Positions 1 to 7,820 of a DNA stretch of 17,579 nucleotides are shown piece after piece. Under the pieces are notes generated by a model. The model was not told where the DNA came from, made no database searches, and saw only the letters and a program-made list of their open reading frames with translations. The DNA comes from JAWLCG01 sp041687295. GTDB lineage: Bacteria; Planctomycetota; Phycisphaerae; SM23-33; FEN-1343. Made by a program: the position numbers and the translations under genes. The stretch is taken from the NCBI GenBank assembly GCA_041687295.1, contig JAWLCG010000065.1, forward strand, positions 1-17,579, written 5' to 3'. How positions within the stretch are numbered: position 1 is the first letter of the stretch; each line of letters opens with the position of its first letter.

Positions 1-21
1 GGGGGCACGACCCGGCGCGAT

Positions 22-45
22 GCCCACGGATGGCAATCCGTGGGC
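22..45. repeat. GGCA-loop hairpin, copy 1
   Basis: This is a perfect 10-bp stem with a 4-base loop: arm GCCCACGGAT at 22-31, loop GGCA at 32-35, arm ATCCGTGGGC at 36-45. A second hairpin with the same stem length, same loop and a different but still perfect stem lies at 14630-14653, so this looks like a dispersed repeat family. It lies just beyond the putative terminator of the minus-strand chemosensory operon. Confidence 0.75.
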
Positions 46-94
46 TTGGGAAAAGACGCGTGCCCGGGGGGCCGCGGGGGCGCCGCCGGGCACG
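46..94 (-). terminator. Putative intrinsic terminator of the che operon
   Basis: Read on the minus strand, 15 bases after the fapA stop codon, a GC-only 9-bp stem (CGTGCCCGG at 59-67 paired with CCGGGCACG at 86-94) encloses an 18-base GC-rich loop and is followed directly by TCTTTT. Stem plus T-rich tract at the end of a long operon fits a rho-independent terminator. The T tract is short and interrupted and the loop is large, so this is a moderate call. Confidence 0.5.
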
Positions 95-109
95 GTGTTG
101 GGTGGGTGT

Positions 110-1633
110 TTACGTCGTCGCCGGCTCGGGGGGCAGTTCGGGCAGGTCGATGCCCTCGAGGGGGCTGGCGAGTCGGCCGGTGCGGAGCGGGCGGGCCTGG
201 CCGGTGGCGACGGTCTTGGCGAGGATGGCCTTGGCGCCGGCCTCTCGGGCGACGAGGAAGTCGACGGGCCCGGCGAGGCGTTCGCCGACGACGGCCCGCA
301 GGGCGCCGAGGCGCAGCTCCGTGCCGGGGAAGACCTCGCCGGTGACGCGGACGACGGCGCGGCAGCGGGCGTCGCTCTCGCGGCGCAGGGCGTCGAGGCG
401 GCCTTGGGCGCCGGTGAGCTTCTCGGCGAGGTCGGCGACCTCGAACTCCAACTCGGTCACCTGCTCGCGCTGCTGGTGGGTGAGCCGGCGGAGGTTGGCC
501 TTGAGCAGCTCGACGGTGGGGCGGCGCTGCTCGACCTCTTCGGCCAGGGCGGCGGTCTGCTCGACGAGGTCTTCCTGGATCGGCCCGAGCAGCCAGTCGA
601 CGCCGACGACGATGAGTGTGCGGATGCCACCGGCCGAGCCGAGGGCGCGGCTTTCGAGGCCGCCGCGGGCGACGACGACGCCGCCGCTGATGGCCCCGGC
701 GGGGCACTCGACGCGTCCGCCGGCGAACAGGTCGCTGCTGACGGCCTCTCGGGCGATGTGGATGTCGCCGCGGACGGCGGCGATGGAGTTGTCGACCAGC
801 CGAGCGGTCAGATCGCCGCCGGCCAGGCAGACGCCCTTGCGGTGGTTGGCCAGGGGCCCGCCGATGGTGATATGGCCGGCGGCGCGGAGGGTGGCGGACA
901 GGACGCTCTTGCCCACGCTGATGTCCGAGCCGCTGGTGACCTGGAAGAGGTCGGCGACGTCCTCGTCGATGGTGACGCTGCCGGGGGTGTCGATATGTCC
1001 GGTGCTGAAGTCGACGCTGCCGCGGATGTGCAGGCCCTGCTGCACGGCCAGGCCGGCGGGGCTGAACTCCAGCGTGCCGGCGACGTCGGCGACGATGCAG
1101 CCCTGTTCGTCGACGTGGCAGCCTTCGAGCCGGCCGAGGGAGGGCGGTTTGCCGTCGGGGGCGGCGACGGTCCGGCCGAAGACGTCGCGGCCGGGTTGGC
1201 CCTTCGTGGCGGGCTCGACCCGGCCGAGCACCTGGCCGGCCTGGACGGTGACGATCTGGGAGGCGTAGTGGCTGAACTGCTCGTCGGCCTCGCCGGTGTG
1301 TTGGCGCGAGCGGTGGGGATCGCAGAAGGCCTCCCACACCACCCGCCCGTCGGAGCCGGGCTGGGCCGGCGTGCCCTCGACGAGGACCACGGGGGCATGC
1401 TGGACCTGCGGGTCGGCCGACCAGTCGCCCAGCGCGTCGACGACGCGCCGGGCGATGGCCGGATCGAGGGCGACCTTCAGGTCGGCCAGGTCTCTCAGGA
1501 CGGCCTGGGGGTCCAGGCCGCTGGCTGGGCCGCCGAGCTGCTGGCAGAGCGTGATGCTCATGCTGCGGTCATCGACGGCCAATCGGTAGGGGCACAGGCC
1601 CCTGGCGGTGGTGGCACCGGATACGCTTGACAT
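110..1633 (-). CDS. fapA: FapA/DUF342 family protein (flagellar assembly protein A domain)
   Basis: A 507-residue protein with the layout of the FapA/DUF342 family: an N-terminal alpha/beta part (about 1-110), a family-typical block with QVLGRVEPATKGQPGRDVFG near residues 134-153, a glycine-rich repetitive beta region (about 165-345, including GSVDFSTGHID at 205-215) and a charged helical, probably coiled-coil segment (about 352-422) before a short C-terminal beta part. Some family members bind FtsZ or affect motility and polar assembly; the biochemical role is mostly unknown. The ATG is supported by GGAGG 7 bases upstream. It is the last gene of the chemosensory operon, 121 bases after cheY, and is followed by a terminator-like hairpin. 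Its location suggests a structural or scaffolding role with the Che array (inference). It is not the amyloid FapA of Pseudomonas. The family call is firm, the function is not. Confidence 0.85.
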   Translation of the reverse strand: MSSVSGATTARGLCPYRLAVDDRSMSITLCQQLGGPASGLDPQAVLRDLADLKVALDPAIARRVVDALGDWSADPQVQHAPVVLVEGTPAQPGSDGRVVWEAFCDPHRSRQHTGEADEQFSHYASQIVTVQAGQVLGRVEPATKGQPGRDVFGRTVAAPDGKPPSLGRLEGCHVDEQGCIVADVAGTLEFSPAGLAVQQGLHIRGSVDFSTGHIDTPGSVTIDEDVADLFQVTSGSDISVGKSVLSATLRAAGHITIGGPLANHRKGVCLAGGDLTARLVDNSIAAVRGDIHIAREAVSSDLFAGGRVECPAGAISGGVVVARGGLESRALGSAGGIRTLIVVGVDWLLGPIQEDLVEQTAALAEEVEQRRPTVELLKANLRRLTHQQREQVTELEFEVADLAEKLTGAQGRLDALRRESDARCRAVVRVTGEVFPGTELRLGALRAVVGERLAGPVDFLVAREAGAKAILAKTVATGQARPLRTGRLASPLEGIDLPELPPEPATT

Positions 1634-1754
1634 GGATTTCCCTCCAGGCCGGCGCCGTCATCCGCCCCCGGAACACATGAGGGGCTGGAGCGTCTGGCTT
1701 TCGGACGGGCGGGTTGGTTGGCCCGCACGGGCGATCGGCAGACGGCCCAGGCCG

Positions 1755-2135
1755 CTAGGAGGCGGCGGCGGCGAGGCGCTTGGCCAGTGTCTGTTCGATC
1801 TTCTCGCTGAGCACCGCCGGCGTGAAGGGCTTGACCAGGTAGTTGTTCACGCCGGCCTTGATGGCGTCGATGACGCGGGTCTTCTCGGCCTCGGTGGTGA
1901 CCATGAGCAGGAGCACCTGCTTGTCCACCTCGCGGACCTTCTTGACCAGCGTCAGGCCGTCCATGTTGGGCATGTTCCAGTCGACCAGCATCATGTCGGG
2001 CCTCTGGGCGTTGAAGGCGGCCAGCGCCTGCACGCCGTCGCCGGCCTCGGCGATTTCGCTGTAGCCCAGGCCCGCCAGGATCTTCTTCTGGATGTTGCGC
2101 ATCGTGGTGGAATCGTCGACCAGTAGTATTCTCAT
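1755..2135 (-). CDS. cheY: CheY-type single-domain response regulator (second copy in operon)
   Basis: A 126-residue stand-alone receiver domain. The acidic pair D7/D8, phospho-acceptor D52 (in MLVDWNMPNMDG), switch T80 and conserved K102 (in YLVKPFTP) are all present, so it should accept phosphate from CheA. VDWNMPNMDG and NNYLVKPF are typical of true CheY. The start is the ATG behind GGAGGAG, 8 bases away, lying inside the 3' end of cheX; the reading frame is open further upstream, but that stretch is the cheX coding region in another frame. It lies 2 bases after cheX, whose product is predicted to dephosphorylate CheY-P, so the pair is probably functionally matched. No effector domain is present, so output must be by protein-protein contact with a motor or other machine not encoded here. 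Confidence 0.93.
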   Translation of the reverse strand: MRILLVDDSTTMRNIQKKILAGLGYSEIAEAGDGVQALAAFNAQRPDMMLVDWNMPNMDGLTLVKKVREVDKQVLLLMVTTEAEKTRVIDAIKAGVNNYLVKPFTPAVLSEKIEQTLAKRLAAAAS

Positions 2136-2137
2136 GT

Positions 2138-2620
2138 TCAGGCTCCTCCGGCCACCGCAGCGGCGACCTCGACTACACACATCTCCAGGTTGAACGGTCC
2201 GTGGGGGCTGGTGCATTCCAGCACGATCCACGGCCCCAGTTGGTGGCGGCCGAGGCGATGGCCCTGGCCGACGATCACGGTGGGCACGCTGATGTTGACC
2301 TTGAGGTTCTCCAGGTCCTTCTTGGCATTGCCGGCGATCATGTTGGCCAGCTCGCCGATGGCGTCGGTGAAGTTGTCGTCGGGCTCCTCGACGGGCATGC
2401 CGCTGAAGGCCTCGACGCACTTGATGGCCGTGTCCATCGGGAAGCTGACGGCCACCGAGCCGACGGCCTCGCCGGACAGGGCGATGATGCCCGTGACGTC
2501 GTAGCTGGGCTGGTCATCGGTCTTGATACGGGGTTTGGCGATGGCGACCTGCGTACCGAGCATCGTCTCGAACACCAGCTTGACCGAATCGATAAAGGGG
2601 TTTACGTGTTGGGCACGCAT
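2138..2620 (-). CDS. cheX: CheX-like CheY-P phosphatase
   Basis: A 160-residue protein of the CheC/CheX/FliY phosphatase class. The class signature is visible as IGELANMIAGN at about residues 88-98, giving the active-site pair E90 and N93. There is a single such motif, as in CheX (CheC usually has two), and the length fits CheX. The expected role is cytoplasmic hydrolysis of CheY-P, ending the signal; CheX from other bacteria acts as a dimer. The start codon overlaps the cheA stop by one base (TGATG), indicating translational coupling, and cheY follows 2 bases later. No CheD, the usual CheC partner, is seen. Note that the reading frame is open far upstream, but that part is antisense-like shadow inside cheA. 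Confidence 0.88.
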   Translation of the reverse strand: MRAQHVNPFIDSVKLVFETMLGTQVAIAKPRIKTDDQPSYDVTGIIALSGEAVGSVAVSFPMDTAIKCVEAFSGMPVEEPDDNFTDAIGELANMIAGNAKKDLENLKVNISVPTVIVGQGHRLGRHQLGPWIVLECTSPHGPFNLEMCVVEVAAAVAGGA

Positions 2621-4677
2621 CAGGCGGCTCCTGTACCTGCGAGGTCGGCGGACCGGACCTCCAGACGCTTGTGGGCGCTCTGGCGGGCAGCGGCCGCCAG
2701 GGCAGGGATATCGGCGATGAGGGTGACGCTGCCGTCGCCCAGGATCGCCGCACCAGAGAATTCCTTGATGCCGCGGAACATCTTGCCCAGCGGCTTGATG
2801 ACGACTTCCTCCTGCCGGACGAGCTGATCGACGGCGGCCGCCAGTTCCATCTCGGCGCTGCTCATGACGACCAGGTAGGTTCCGTCGAGTTCCTCGGGCG
2901 AGGCGATCGGGCGGAAGCCCTTGCTGTCCATCCGCACGATCGGCACGTTGCGGTTGCGCAGGCGGAAGACCGGTTGGCGGTTGAGCATTTGGATGTGGTC
3001 GGCCTGGCCGCGGACGATCTCGACGACGTTGGCCAGCGGGAAGGCGATGCGCTGGCCCCGCGAGACGGTCAGCAGGGCCTGCACGATCGCCAGCGTCAGC
3101 GGGATGCGGATGTGCATCTTCGAGCCGGCGCCCAGCTCGGTCTCGACCTCGACCGAGCCGCCGAGCTGCTCGACGTTCTGGCGGACCACGTCCATGCCGA
3201 CGCCGCGCCCGCTGACGTCGGTGACCTGCTTGGCCATGGAGAAGCCCGGCGCGAAGATCAGGTTGAGCATCTCGCGGGGGCTCATTTCGGCGGCTTGCTC
3301 GGCGGTGAGCACGCCGCGCTGGATGGCCTTGTCGCGGAGGCGTTCGGCGTCGATGCCGGCCCCGTCGTCGGCGACGGTGACGACGGCGGTGTTGCCCTCG
3401 TAGCCGGCCGAGAGGCGGACGGTGCCGCAGGGGTCCTTGCCGGCGGCGGTGCGGACATCGGTGGGCTCGACGCCGTGGTCGACGGCGTTGCGGAGCAGGT
3501 GGACCAGCGGGTCGCCGAGGCGTTCGATGACGCTCTTGTCCAGCTCGGTCTCGCCGCCGTCGACGACGAGGCGGACCTCCTTGCCGCACTGGCGGGAGAC
3601 CTCGCGGACCAGGCGGGGGTATCGGCTGAACAGGCGGTCGACCGGCTGCATGCGGACCTTCATGACGGCCATCTGCAGCTCGCTGGTGACCAGGTTAAGC
3701 CGGTTGGCGGCGTCGCTGAGGGTCTGCGACTGCTCGGCGCCGGCCATGGCGGCGATGTGGTTCTTCTCGAGCACCAGCTCGCCGACGAGGTTGAGCAGGT
3801 CGTCCAGGCGGTTGACGTCGACGCGGAGGGTCTGCTCGACCAGGGCCTTCTTGGCGCTGCCGGCGGGGGGGGCGGCGGAGCCCTTCTCGGCCGCGGGGCG
3901 CGCGTCGGAGGCGGCGGGGGTACTGACCTCGGGCGCCTCGGCGGGCAGGGCCAGGGCCTGGACGCGGTCGACGGACTGGCCCAGCTGCGTCAGGGCCTGG
4001 CGGGCGGCGTCGCGGTCGACGGGGTCGGCGGCCAGGGCGGCCTGCAGCTCGGCCAGGGCGGCCTGGGCGTCGGCGACGCCGAAGAACTCCAGGCTCGCCG
4101 CCAGCGGCTCGAGGATCGCCTGCAGGTCGGCGGCGTGGACCTGGGCGGCGTTGAGGGCCTGGCTCACCAGGCCGATCACCTGGCGGGTGTCGTGCACGAA
4201 GGGTTCGATCATGTCCACCAGTTCGGCCGACAGGCCCGCGGCGGCCGCTGCCCCGGCCGGTTCGACGGGAGCGGCGGCGGGGGGCTCGGCGGCGTCGCCG
4301 TCGAGCATGGCCCGCAGGCTGGTCACCAGGCCCTCGTCGGTCTGGAGGTCTTCCTGGCCCTGCTCGAGCTCGTTGAGGTACGCCAGCAGCCGATCGGTGC
4401 TCTGCAGCAGCACGTCGATCATGGCGGCGTCGGCGGTCCGCTCGCCCTTGCGCAGGGCGTTGAGCAGGTCCTCGGCCGCGTGGGCGACGCGGGTGATGGC
4501 CTCGAGCTCCAGGAAGCCGCTGGAGCCCTTGACGGTGTGCAGGGCCCGGAAGATGCCGTTGACCAGTTCGGCGTCGGCCGAGCCTTCCAGGTGCACCATC
4601 TGCGTCTGGGCGCTCTCGAGCAGCTCGCGGCTCTCGGCGATGAACTCGCCCAGCATCTCGCGCATTTCTTCAAGCAT
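2620..4677 (-). CDS. cheA: Chemotaxis histidine kinase CheA
   Basis: A 685-residue hybrid-free CheA. Domains in order: Hpt (P1) about 1-128 with phospho-acceptor H47 in FRALHTVKG; a Pro/Ala linker; a helical stretch about 150-243; another linker; dimerisation P3 about 280-345; the ATPase P4 about 345-525 with N box HLLRNAVDHG (N397), G1 VADDGAGID (434-443), FAPGFS (475-480) and G2 GRGVGMD (490-496); and a CheW-like P5 about 528-665. A recognisable alpha/beta P2 (CheY-binding) domain is not obvious: the equivalent region looks all-helical and might be a degenerate second Hpt. The ATG is chosen because GGAG sits 7 bases upstream and the Hpt begins right there; the open frame continues upstream only as a shadow of cheY. 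It starts 2 bases after the preceding cheY and overlaps cheX by one base. Confidence 0.96.
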   Translation of the reverse strand: MLEEMREMLGEFIAESRELLESAQTQMVHLEGSADAELVNGIFRALHTVKGSSGFLELEAITRVAHAAEDLLNALRKGERTADAAMIDVLLQSTDRLLAYLNELEQGQEDLQTDEGLVTSLRAMLDGDAAEPPAAAPVEPAGAAAAAGLSAELVDMIEPFVHDTRQVIGLVSQALNAAQVHAADLQAILEPLAASLEFFGVADAQAALAELQAALAADPVDRDAARQALTQLGQSVDRVQALALPAEAPEVSTPAASDARPAAEKGSAAPPAGSAKKALVEQTLRVDVNRLDDLLNLVGELVLEKNHIAAMAGAEQSQTLSDAANRLNLVTSELQMAVMKVRMQPVDRLFSRYPRLVREVSRQCGKEVRLVVDGGETELDKSVIERLGDPLVHLLRNAVDHGVEPTDVRTAAGKDPCGTVRLSAGYEGNTAVVTVADDGAGIDAERLRDKAIQRGVLTAEQAAEMSPREMLNLIFAPGFSMAKQVTDVSGRGVGMDVVRQNVEQLGGSVEVETELGAGSKMHIRIPLTLAIVQALLTVSRGQRIAFPLANVVEIVRGQADHIQMLNRQPVFRLRNRNVPIVRMDSKGFRPIASPEELDGTYLVVMSSAEMELAAAVDQLVRQEEVVIKPLGKMFRGIKEFSGAAILGDGSVTLIADIPALAAAARQSAHKRLEVRSADLAGTGAA

Positions 4678-4679
4678 GG

Positions 4680-5063
4680 CTAGACTCCACAGGCCAGGCG
4701 GGCCTGTTCGATGGCCTTGGCGAGCACCTGGCCGTTGACGGGCTTGATGAGCACCACGTTGACGCCGCCGGCCAGGGCCTCGTTCGTCTGGTTCTGGTAC
4801 GTGGTCAGCATGATCAGCGGCAGCTCGCCCCGGCTGGCGCGGAGCTGGCGGCAGGCCGTCAGCCCGTCCATGTGGGGCATGTTGAGGTCGGTGATGACCA
4901 GCTCGACGTCCTGGCGGGCGACCTGCTCGAGCAGTTCGATGCCGTCGCTGGCCTCGCACGTGCTGAAGCCCTGGGCCCGGAGCATCGCGCAGACCATCCG
5001 CCGCACGACCGTGCTGTCGTCGACGACCAGGGCCAGCGGTCCTTGGGTGTTAGTGTCTGACAT
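4680..5063 (-). CDS. cheY: CheY-type single-domain response regulator (first copy in operon)
   Basis: A 127-residue receiver. It has D15/D16, phospho-acceptor D59 (TDLNMPHMDG), T87 (IMLTTYQN) and K107 (VVLIKPVNG), so the phosphorylation site is complete. It differs clearly from the other operon CheY (for example TYQNQTNEALAGGVN around the switch region), so the two are paralogues that may serve different partners: one output and one phosphate sink is a common arrangement, but which is which cannot be told here. The ATG has GGGAG 9 bases upstream and overlaps the end of cheR by 14 bases; cheA follows after 2 bases. Cytoplasmic. Confidence 0.92.
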   Translation of the reverse strand: MSDTNTQGPLALVVDDSTVVRRMVCAMLRAQGFSTCEASDGIELLEQVARQDVELVITDLNMPHMDGLTACRQLRASRGELPLIMLTTYQNQTNEALAGGVNVVLIKPVNGQVLAKAIEQARLACGV

Positions 5064-5916
5064 AGCCGAAAGCTCCCGAATGAGGCAGAGGGACGAAGCA
5101 GCGCGTCACGTCGTGCAGCGTCTCGCTGTGCCCGATGAACAGGTGCCCGTTGGGCTCCAGGACATCGTAGAAGTTGTTGAGCACTTTCTCGCGCGACGCC
5201 TTGTCGAAGTAGATCATCACGTTGCGGCACAGGACGATCTGGAACTTGCCCAGGCTCCGCACGGCCAGCGAGTCCATCAGGTTCATCTGGCGGAAGCGGA
5301 CCATCTGGCGGATCGACTCCTTCACGCGGTAGCGGTCGGGCCCGCGGCTCTCGAAGTGGCGGGCGACGGCCGACTGCGGCGTGGTCCGCTGAGCGTAGCT
5401 GCCGTAGATGGCTGTCTCGGCCGCCCGGACGACCATGGGCGAGAGGTCCGTGCCCATGATCTGGATGCTCTTCAGGGCCGGGTGCGCCGGCAGGGCGTCG
5501 CGGAGCATCATCGCCAGCGTGTAGGGCTCCTCGCCGGTGCTGCAGCCGGCCGACCAGATCCGCAGGGGGCGACTGCCCAGCCCGGCCAGCACGGCCGGCA
5601 CGGTCTGCTCGATGATGTACCGCAGCTGCGGCTCGTTGCGGTAGAAGCTCGTCTCGTTGGTCGTGATCAGCTCGAAGACGCGCTCCATCTCCTGCGGGCC
5701 CTTGGGGTCGTAGCGCAGGTAGAGGTAGTAGCCGCCGAAGTCGGCCAGCTGGCAGGCCTTGAGTCGGCTGGCCAGTCGCAGCTGCACGACGTAGCTCTTG
5801 TGGTCGGGGATCCAGATCCCGCAGCGGTCGTAGATCAGGTCCCGCAGGTTGCGGAACTGCTCGTTCGTCAGGGCGGGGTCGTTGCCCAGGATTGATGCAG
5901 TGGCCGTCGCGCTCAT
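5050..5916 (-). CDS. cheR: Chemoreceptor glutamate methyltransferase CheR
   Basis: A 288-residue methyltransferase that transfers methyl groups from S-adenosylmethionine to glutamates on chemoreceptors, for adaptation. It has the all-helical N-terminal CheR domain (about 13-70) and a Rossmann-type catalytic domain with TTNETSFYRN (85-94), the SAM-binding SAGCSTGEEPYT (122-133), GTDLS (155-159), CRNVMIYFD (230-238) and GHSETL (262-267). No TPR or other C-terminal extension is present, so this is the plain form. The ATG overlaps the HEAT-repeat gene stop as ATGA and has GGGAGG 6 bases upstream. The presence of CheR with CheB implies methylated receptors elsewhere in the genome. Confidence 0.96.
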   Translation of the reverse strand: MSATATASILGNDPALTNEQFRNLRDLIYDRCGIWIPDHKSYVVQLRLASRLKACQLADFGGYYLYLRYDPKGPQEMERVFELITTNETSFYRNEPQLRYIIEQTVPAVLAGLGSRPLRIWSAGCSTGEEPYTLAMMLRDALPAHPALKSIQIMGTDLSPMVVRAAETAIYGSYAQRTTPQSAVARHFESRGPDRYRVKESIRQMVRFRQMNLMDSLAVRSLGKFQIVLCRNVMIYFDKASREKVLNNFYDVLEPNGHLFIGHSETLHDVTRCFVPLPHSGAFGYVRH

Positions 5917-7820
5917 ACCAACCCTCCCGTGGTCACTGATTCCAGTGCCCCGGTGGCAGCCCGGGCCAACTCCAGGTTCTCACTCTCGGCCAGGGCGGCC
6001 AGACGCGGAATCGCCTCCATGGACCCCAGGTCTCCCAAGGCCTCGATGGCGGCGATCTGCACCGCCATGTGGGCGTCATCGAGCAGGTTCAGCAGGATCG
6101 GCTCGGTGCTGCGCAGGTCGCAGCGCTGGCAGAGGCGGACCAGCTCGTAGCGTTCCCAGGGGTCCTGGACGCTCCGCAACTGGGCGATGACGGTATCGAC
6201 CACCTCGCGGGCCAGCGACGCCGGCAGGGCTCGGGTGGCGGCCCGGCGGAGGAACGGGTCCTCGCCGGCCAGCATGTGCTGGGCCAGCTCCGGGTCGGCC
6301 GAGTCGGCCAGCAGGATCTCGGCGGCCTTGCCGCGAACCTCGTGGCTGGGATCGCGGAGGCACTGCTGGGCGGTGGCGCGGGCCGCGGCGGTATCGCACT
6401 CGCGCAGGGCATCCAGGACGCAGCATTTGCGGTCGGAGGGCAGCAGGGCCGCGGTGGTCAGCACCAGTTCGGATCCGCCCTCGATGGCCATCAGTGCCGA
6501 GGCCGCCGCCGTCGCCACGTCCGGGTAGTCGTTCAGCAGCATCTCCTGCAGCCGACGGGCCAGGCTGGTAATGTCAAGGGCGCCGGCGGTTTCGGCGGCG
6601 GCCCGGCGGACGTGCCCATCGTCGTCGTCCAGCAGTTCCTGGACGACGGAGAAGGTGCCCGCGTCGCCCATGTGCCGGATGGCCGAGAGGACCGCGAGCT
6701 TTCGCTGGCGGTCGCCCCCGCGGGCGATCCGGGCGAAGGCCTGGCCCACGTTGGTCCACTCCCGCTGGGCCAGGGCCTGCAGGGCCACCAGGGCCAGCGC
6801 CTCGTCGGCCTCGGTGGCCGCGGCGATCAGGGCGTGGGTGGGGCAGGAGCGTCCCAGGGCGGCCAGCACCGCCTCGCGGCGCATGTCGTCCTCGTTGAGC
6901 ATCGCGGCGAAGTGCAGCAGCTTGTCGGCTGCCCCCGCCGAGAGGAAGTCGCCCAGCCGGCCCAGTCCGGCGAAGTCGCTGGCGCCGACGGCCTCGCTGG
7001 TGCAGGCCGTCTCGATCAGCTCGCTCTCGATCGCCCGCAGCACCGGCCAGACCTGCAGGAAAGCCGCACTGAACCCCAGCGCCTGGCGGAACAGCTTCAT
7101 CTGCTCGGCATCGGCCAGCAGCATCCGCCCCAGCAGGATCCGCAGGTACTGCGGCTCGCCCAGGCGGCAGATCGCGTCGATGCAGGCCTGGACGGCCGGC
7201 ACGTCGCAGTGGGCCAGGGCCGTCTGCAGCACGCCGTCGATCGCCGGCGCCACGCCCGATACGCCCAAACGCCCCAGGGCGTTGACCACGCTGCAGACCA
7301 CCCACGGATCGTCGGTCAGGTGCTCCAGCAACGCCGGCAGCGTCGAGTAGTCCTGCACGGCCGCGATGCTCTCGGCCGCCATGACGCGAACGTTGATCTC
7401 CGGGTCGCCCATCAGGGCCACCAGCAGCTCGCCGCACTGGCTGTGCTGGATTCGGCCCAGCAGTTGGGCGATGGCCACGCGGACGTCCACGTCCTCGTGC
7501 CGGGCCAGGTGGGCGGTGGCCTCGTTGGCCCGCTCGCCCAGGCGTTCGATCAGCTCGATGGTCGAGCTGCGGACCGTCGGGTCATGGTGGGCCATCAGCT
7601 CGCCCAGCGTGGCCGGGTTCGGGCAGTGGCCCAGCGTCAGCATGGCGTCGACGGCCGCCTGCTGCACGCCCGACTGCGGGTAGGCCAGCAGCCCCGCCAG
7701 CCTCTCGGCCAGGGGGTGGCACTGCAGCCGGCCCACGTCCTGGGCAGCCTGGCGCAGCAGGGCGGGGTCTCGCCCCGACAGCGCCTGGCGCAGCTCGTGC
7801 TCGGTCGGTGTAGGACTCAT
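5913..7820 (-). CDS. HEAT-repeat protein embedded in the che operon
   Basis: A 635-residue protein built almost wholly from HEAT/PBS-lyase-like helical repeats, from about residue 15 to 630. Repeat signatures of the form D..VR..A...L..L recur, for example DPTVRSSTIELIERLG, DVDVRVAIAQLLG, DPEINVRVMAAESIAA, DGHVRRAAAETAG, DPFLRRAATRAL and MAVQIAAIEALGDLG. No catalytic motif, signal peptide or membrane span is seen, so it is probably a cytoplasmic binding scaffold. It is coupled to cheB upstream and cheR downstream by 4-base ATGA overlaps on both sides, which argues that it is made together with the adaptation enzymes. The ATG has GGGAG 7 bases upstream; the frame is open for 41 codons further but that is a shadow of cheB. 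HEAT proteins are not part of the core chemotaxis set, so its partner (CheB, CheR, CheA or a receptor) is unknown. Confidence 0.88.
   Translation of the reverse strand: MSPTPTEHELRQALSGRDPALLRQAAQDVGRLQCHPLAERLAGLLAYPQSGVQQAAVDAMLTLGHCPNPATLGELMAHHDPTVRSSTIELIERLGERANEATAHLARHEDVDVRVAIAQLLGRIQHSQCGELLVALMGDPEINVRVMAAESIAAVQDYSTLPALLEHLTDDPWVVCSVVNALGRLGVSGVAPAIDGVLQTALAHCDVPAVQACIDAICRLGEPQYLRILLGRMLLADAEQMKLFRQALGFSAAFLQVWPVLRAIESELIETACTSEAVGASDFAGLGRLGDFLSAGAADKLLHFAAMLNEDDMRREAVLAALGRSCPTHALIAAATEADEALALVALQALAQREWTNVGQAFARIARGGDRQRKLAVLSAIRHMGDAGTFSVVQELLDDDDGHVRRAAAETAGALDITSLARRLQEMLLNDYPDVATAAASALMAIEGGSELVLTTAALLPSDRKCCVLDALRECDTAAARATAQQCLRDPSHEVRGKAAEILLADSADPELAQHMLAGEDPFLRRAATRALPASLAREVVDTVIAQLRSVQDPWERYELVRLCQRCDLRSTEPILLNLLDDAHMAVQIAAIEALGDLGSMEAIPRLAALAESENLELARAATGALESVTTGGLV

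Noticed and set aside
20..1630. Plus-strand 536-codon open frame opposite fapA
   Set aside because: Low-complexity Gly/Ala/Asp-rich translation exactly antisense to a gene with clear family motifs; a product of high GC and codon bias.
2671..4683. Plus-strand 670-codon open frame opposite cheA
   Set aside because: Antisense shadow rich in Gly, Ala, Val and Asp with no domain; cheA on the other strand has all kinase motifs.
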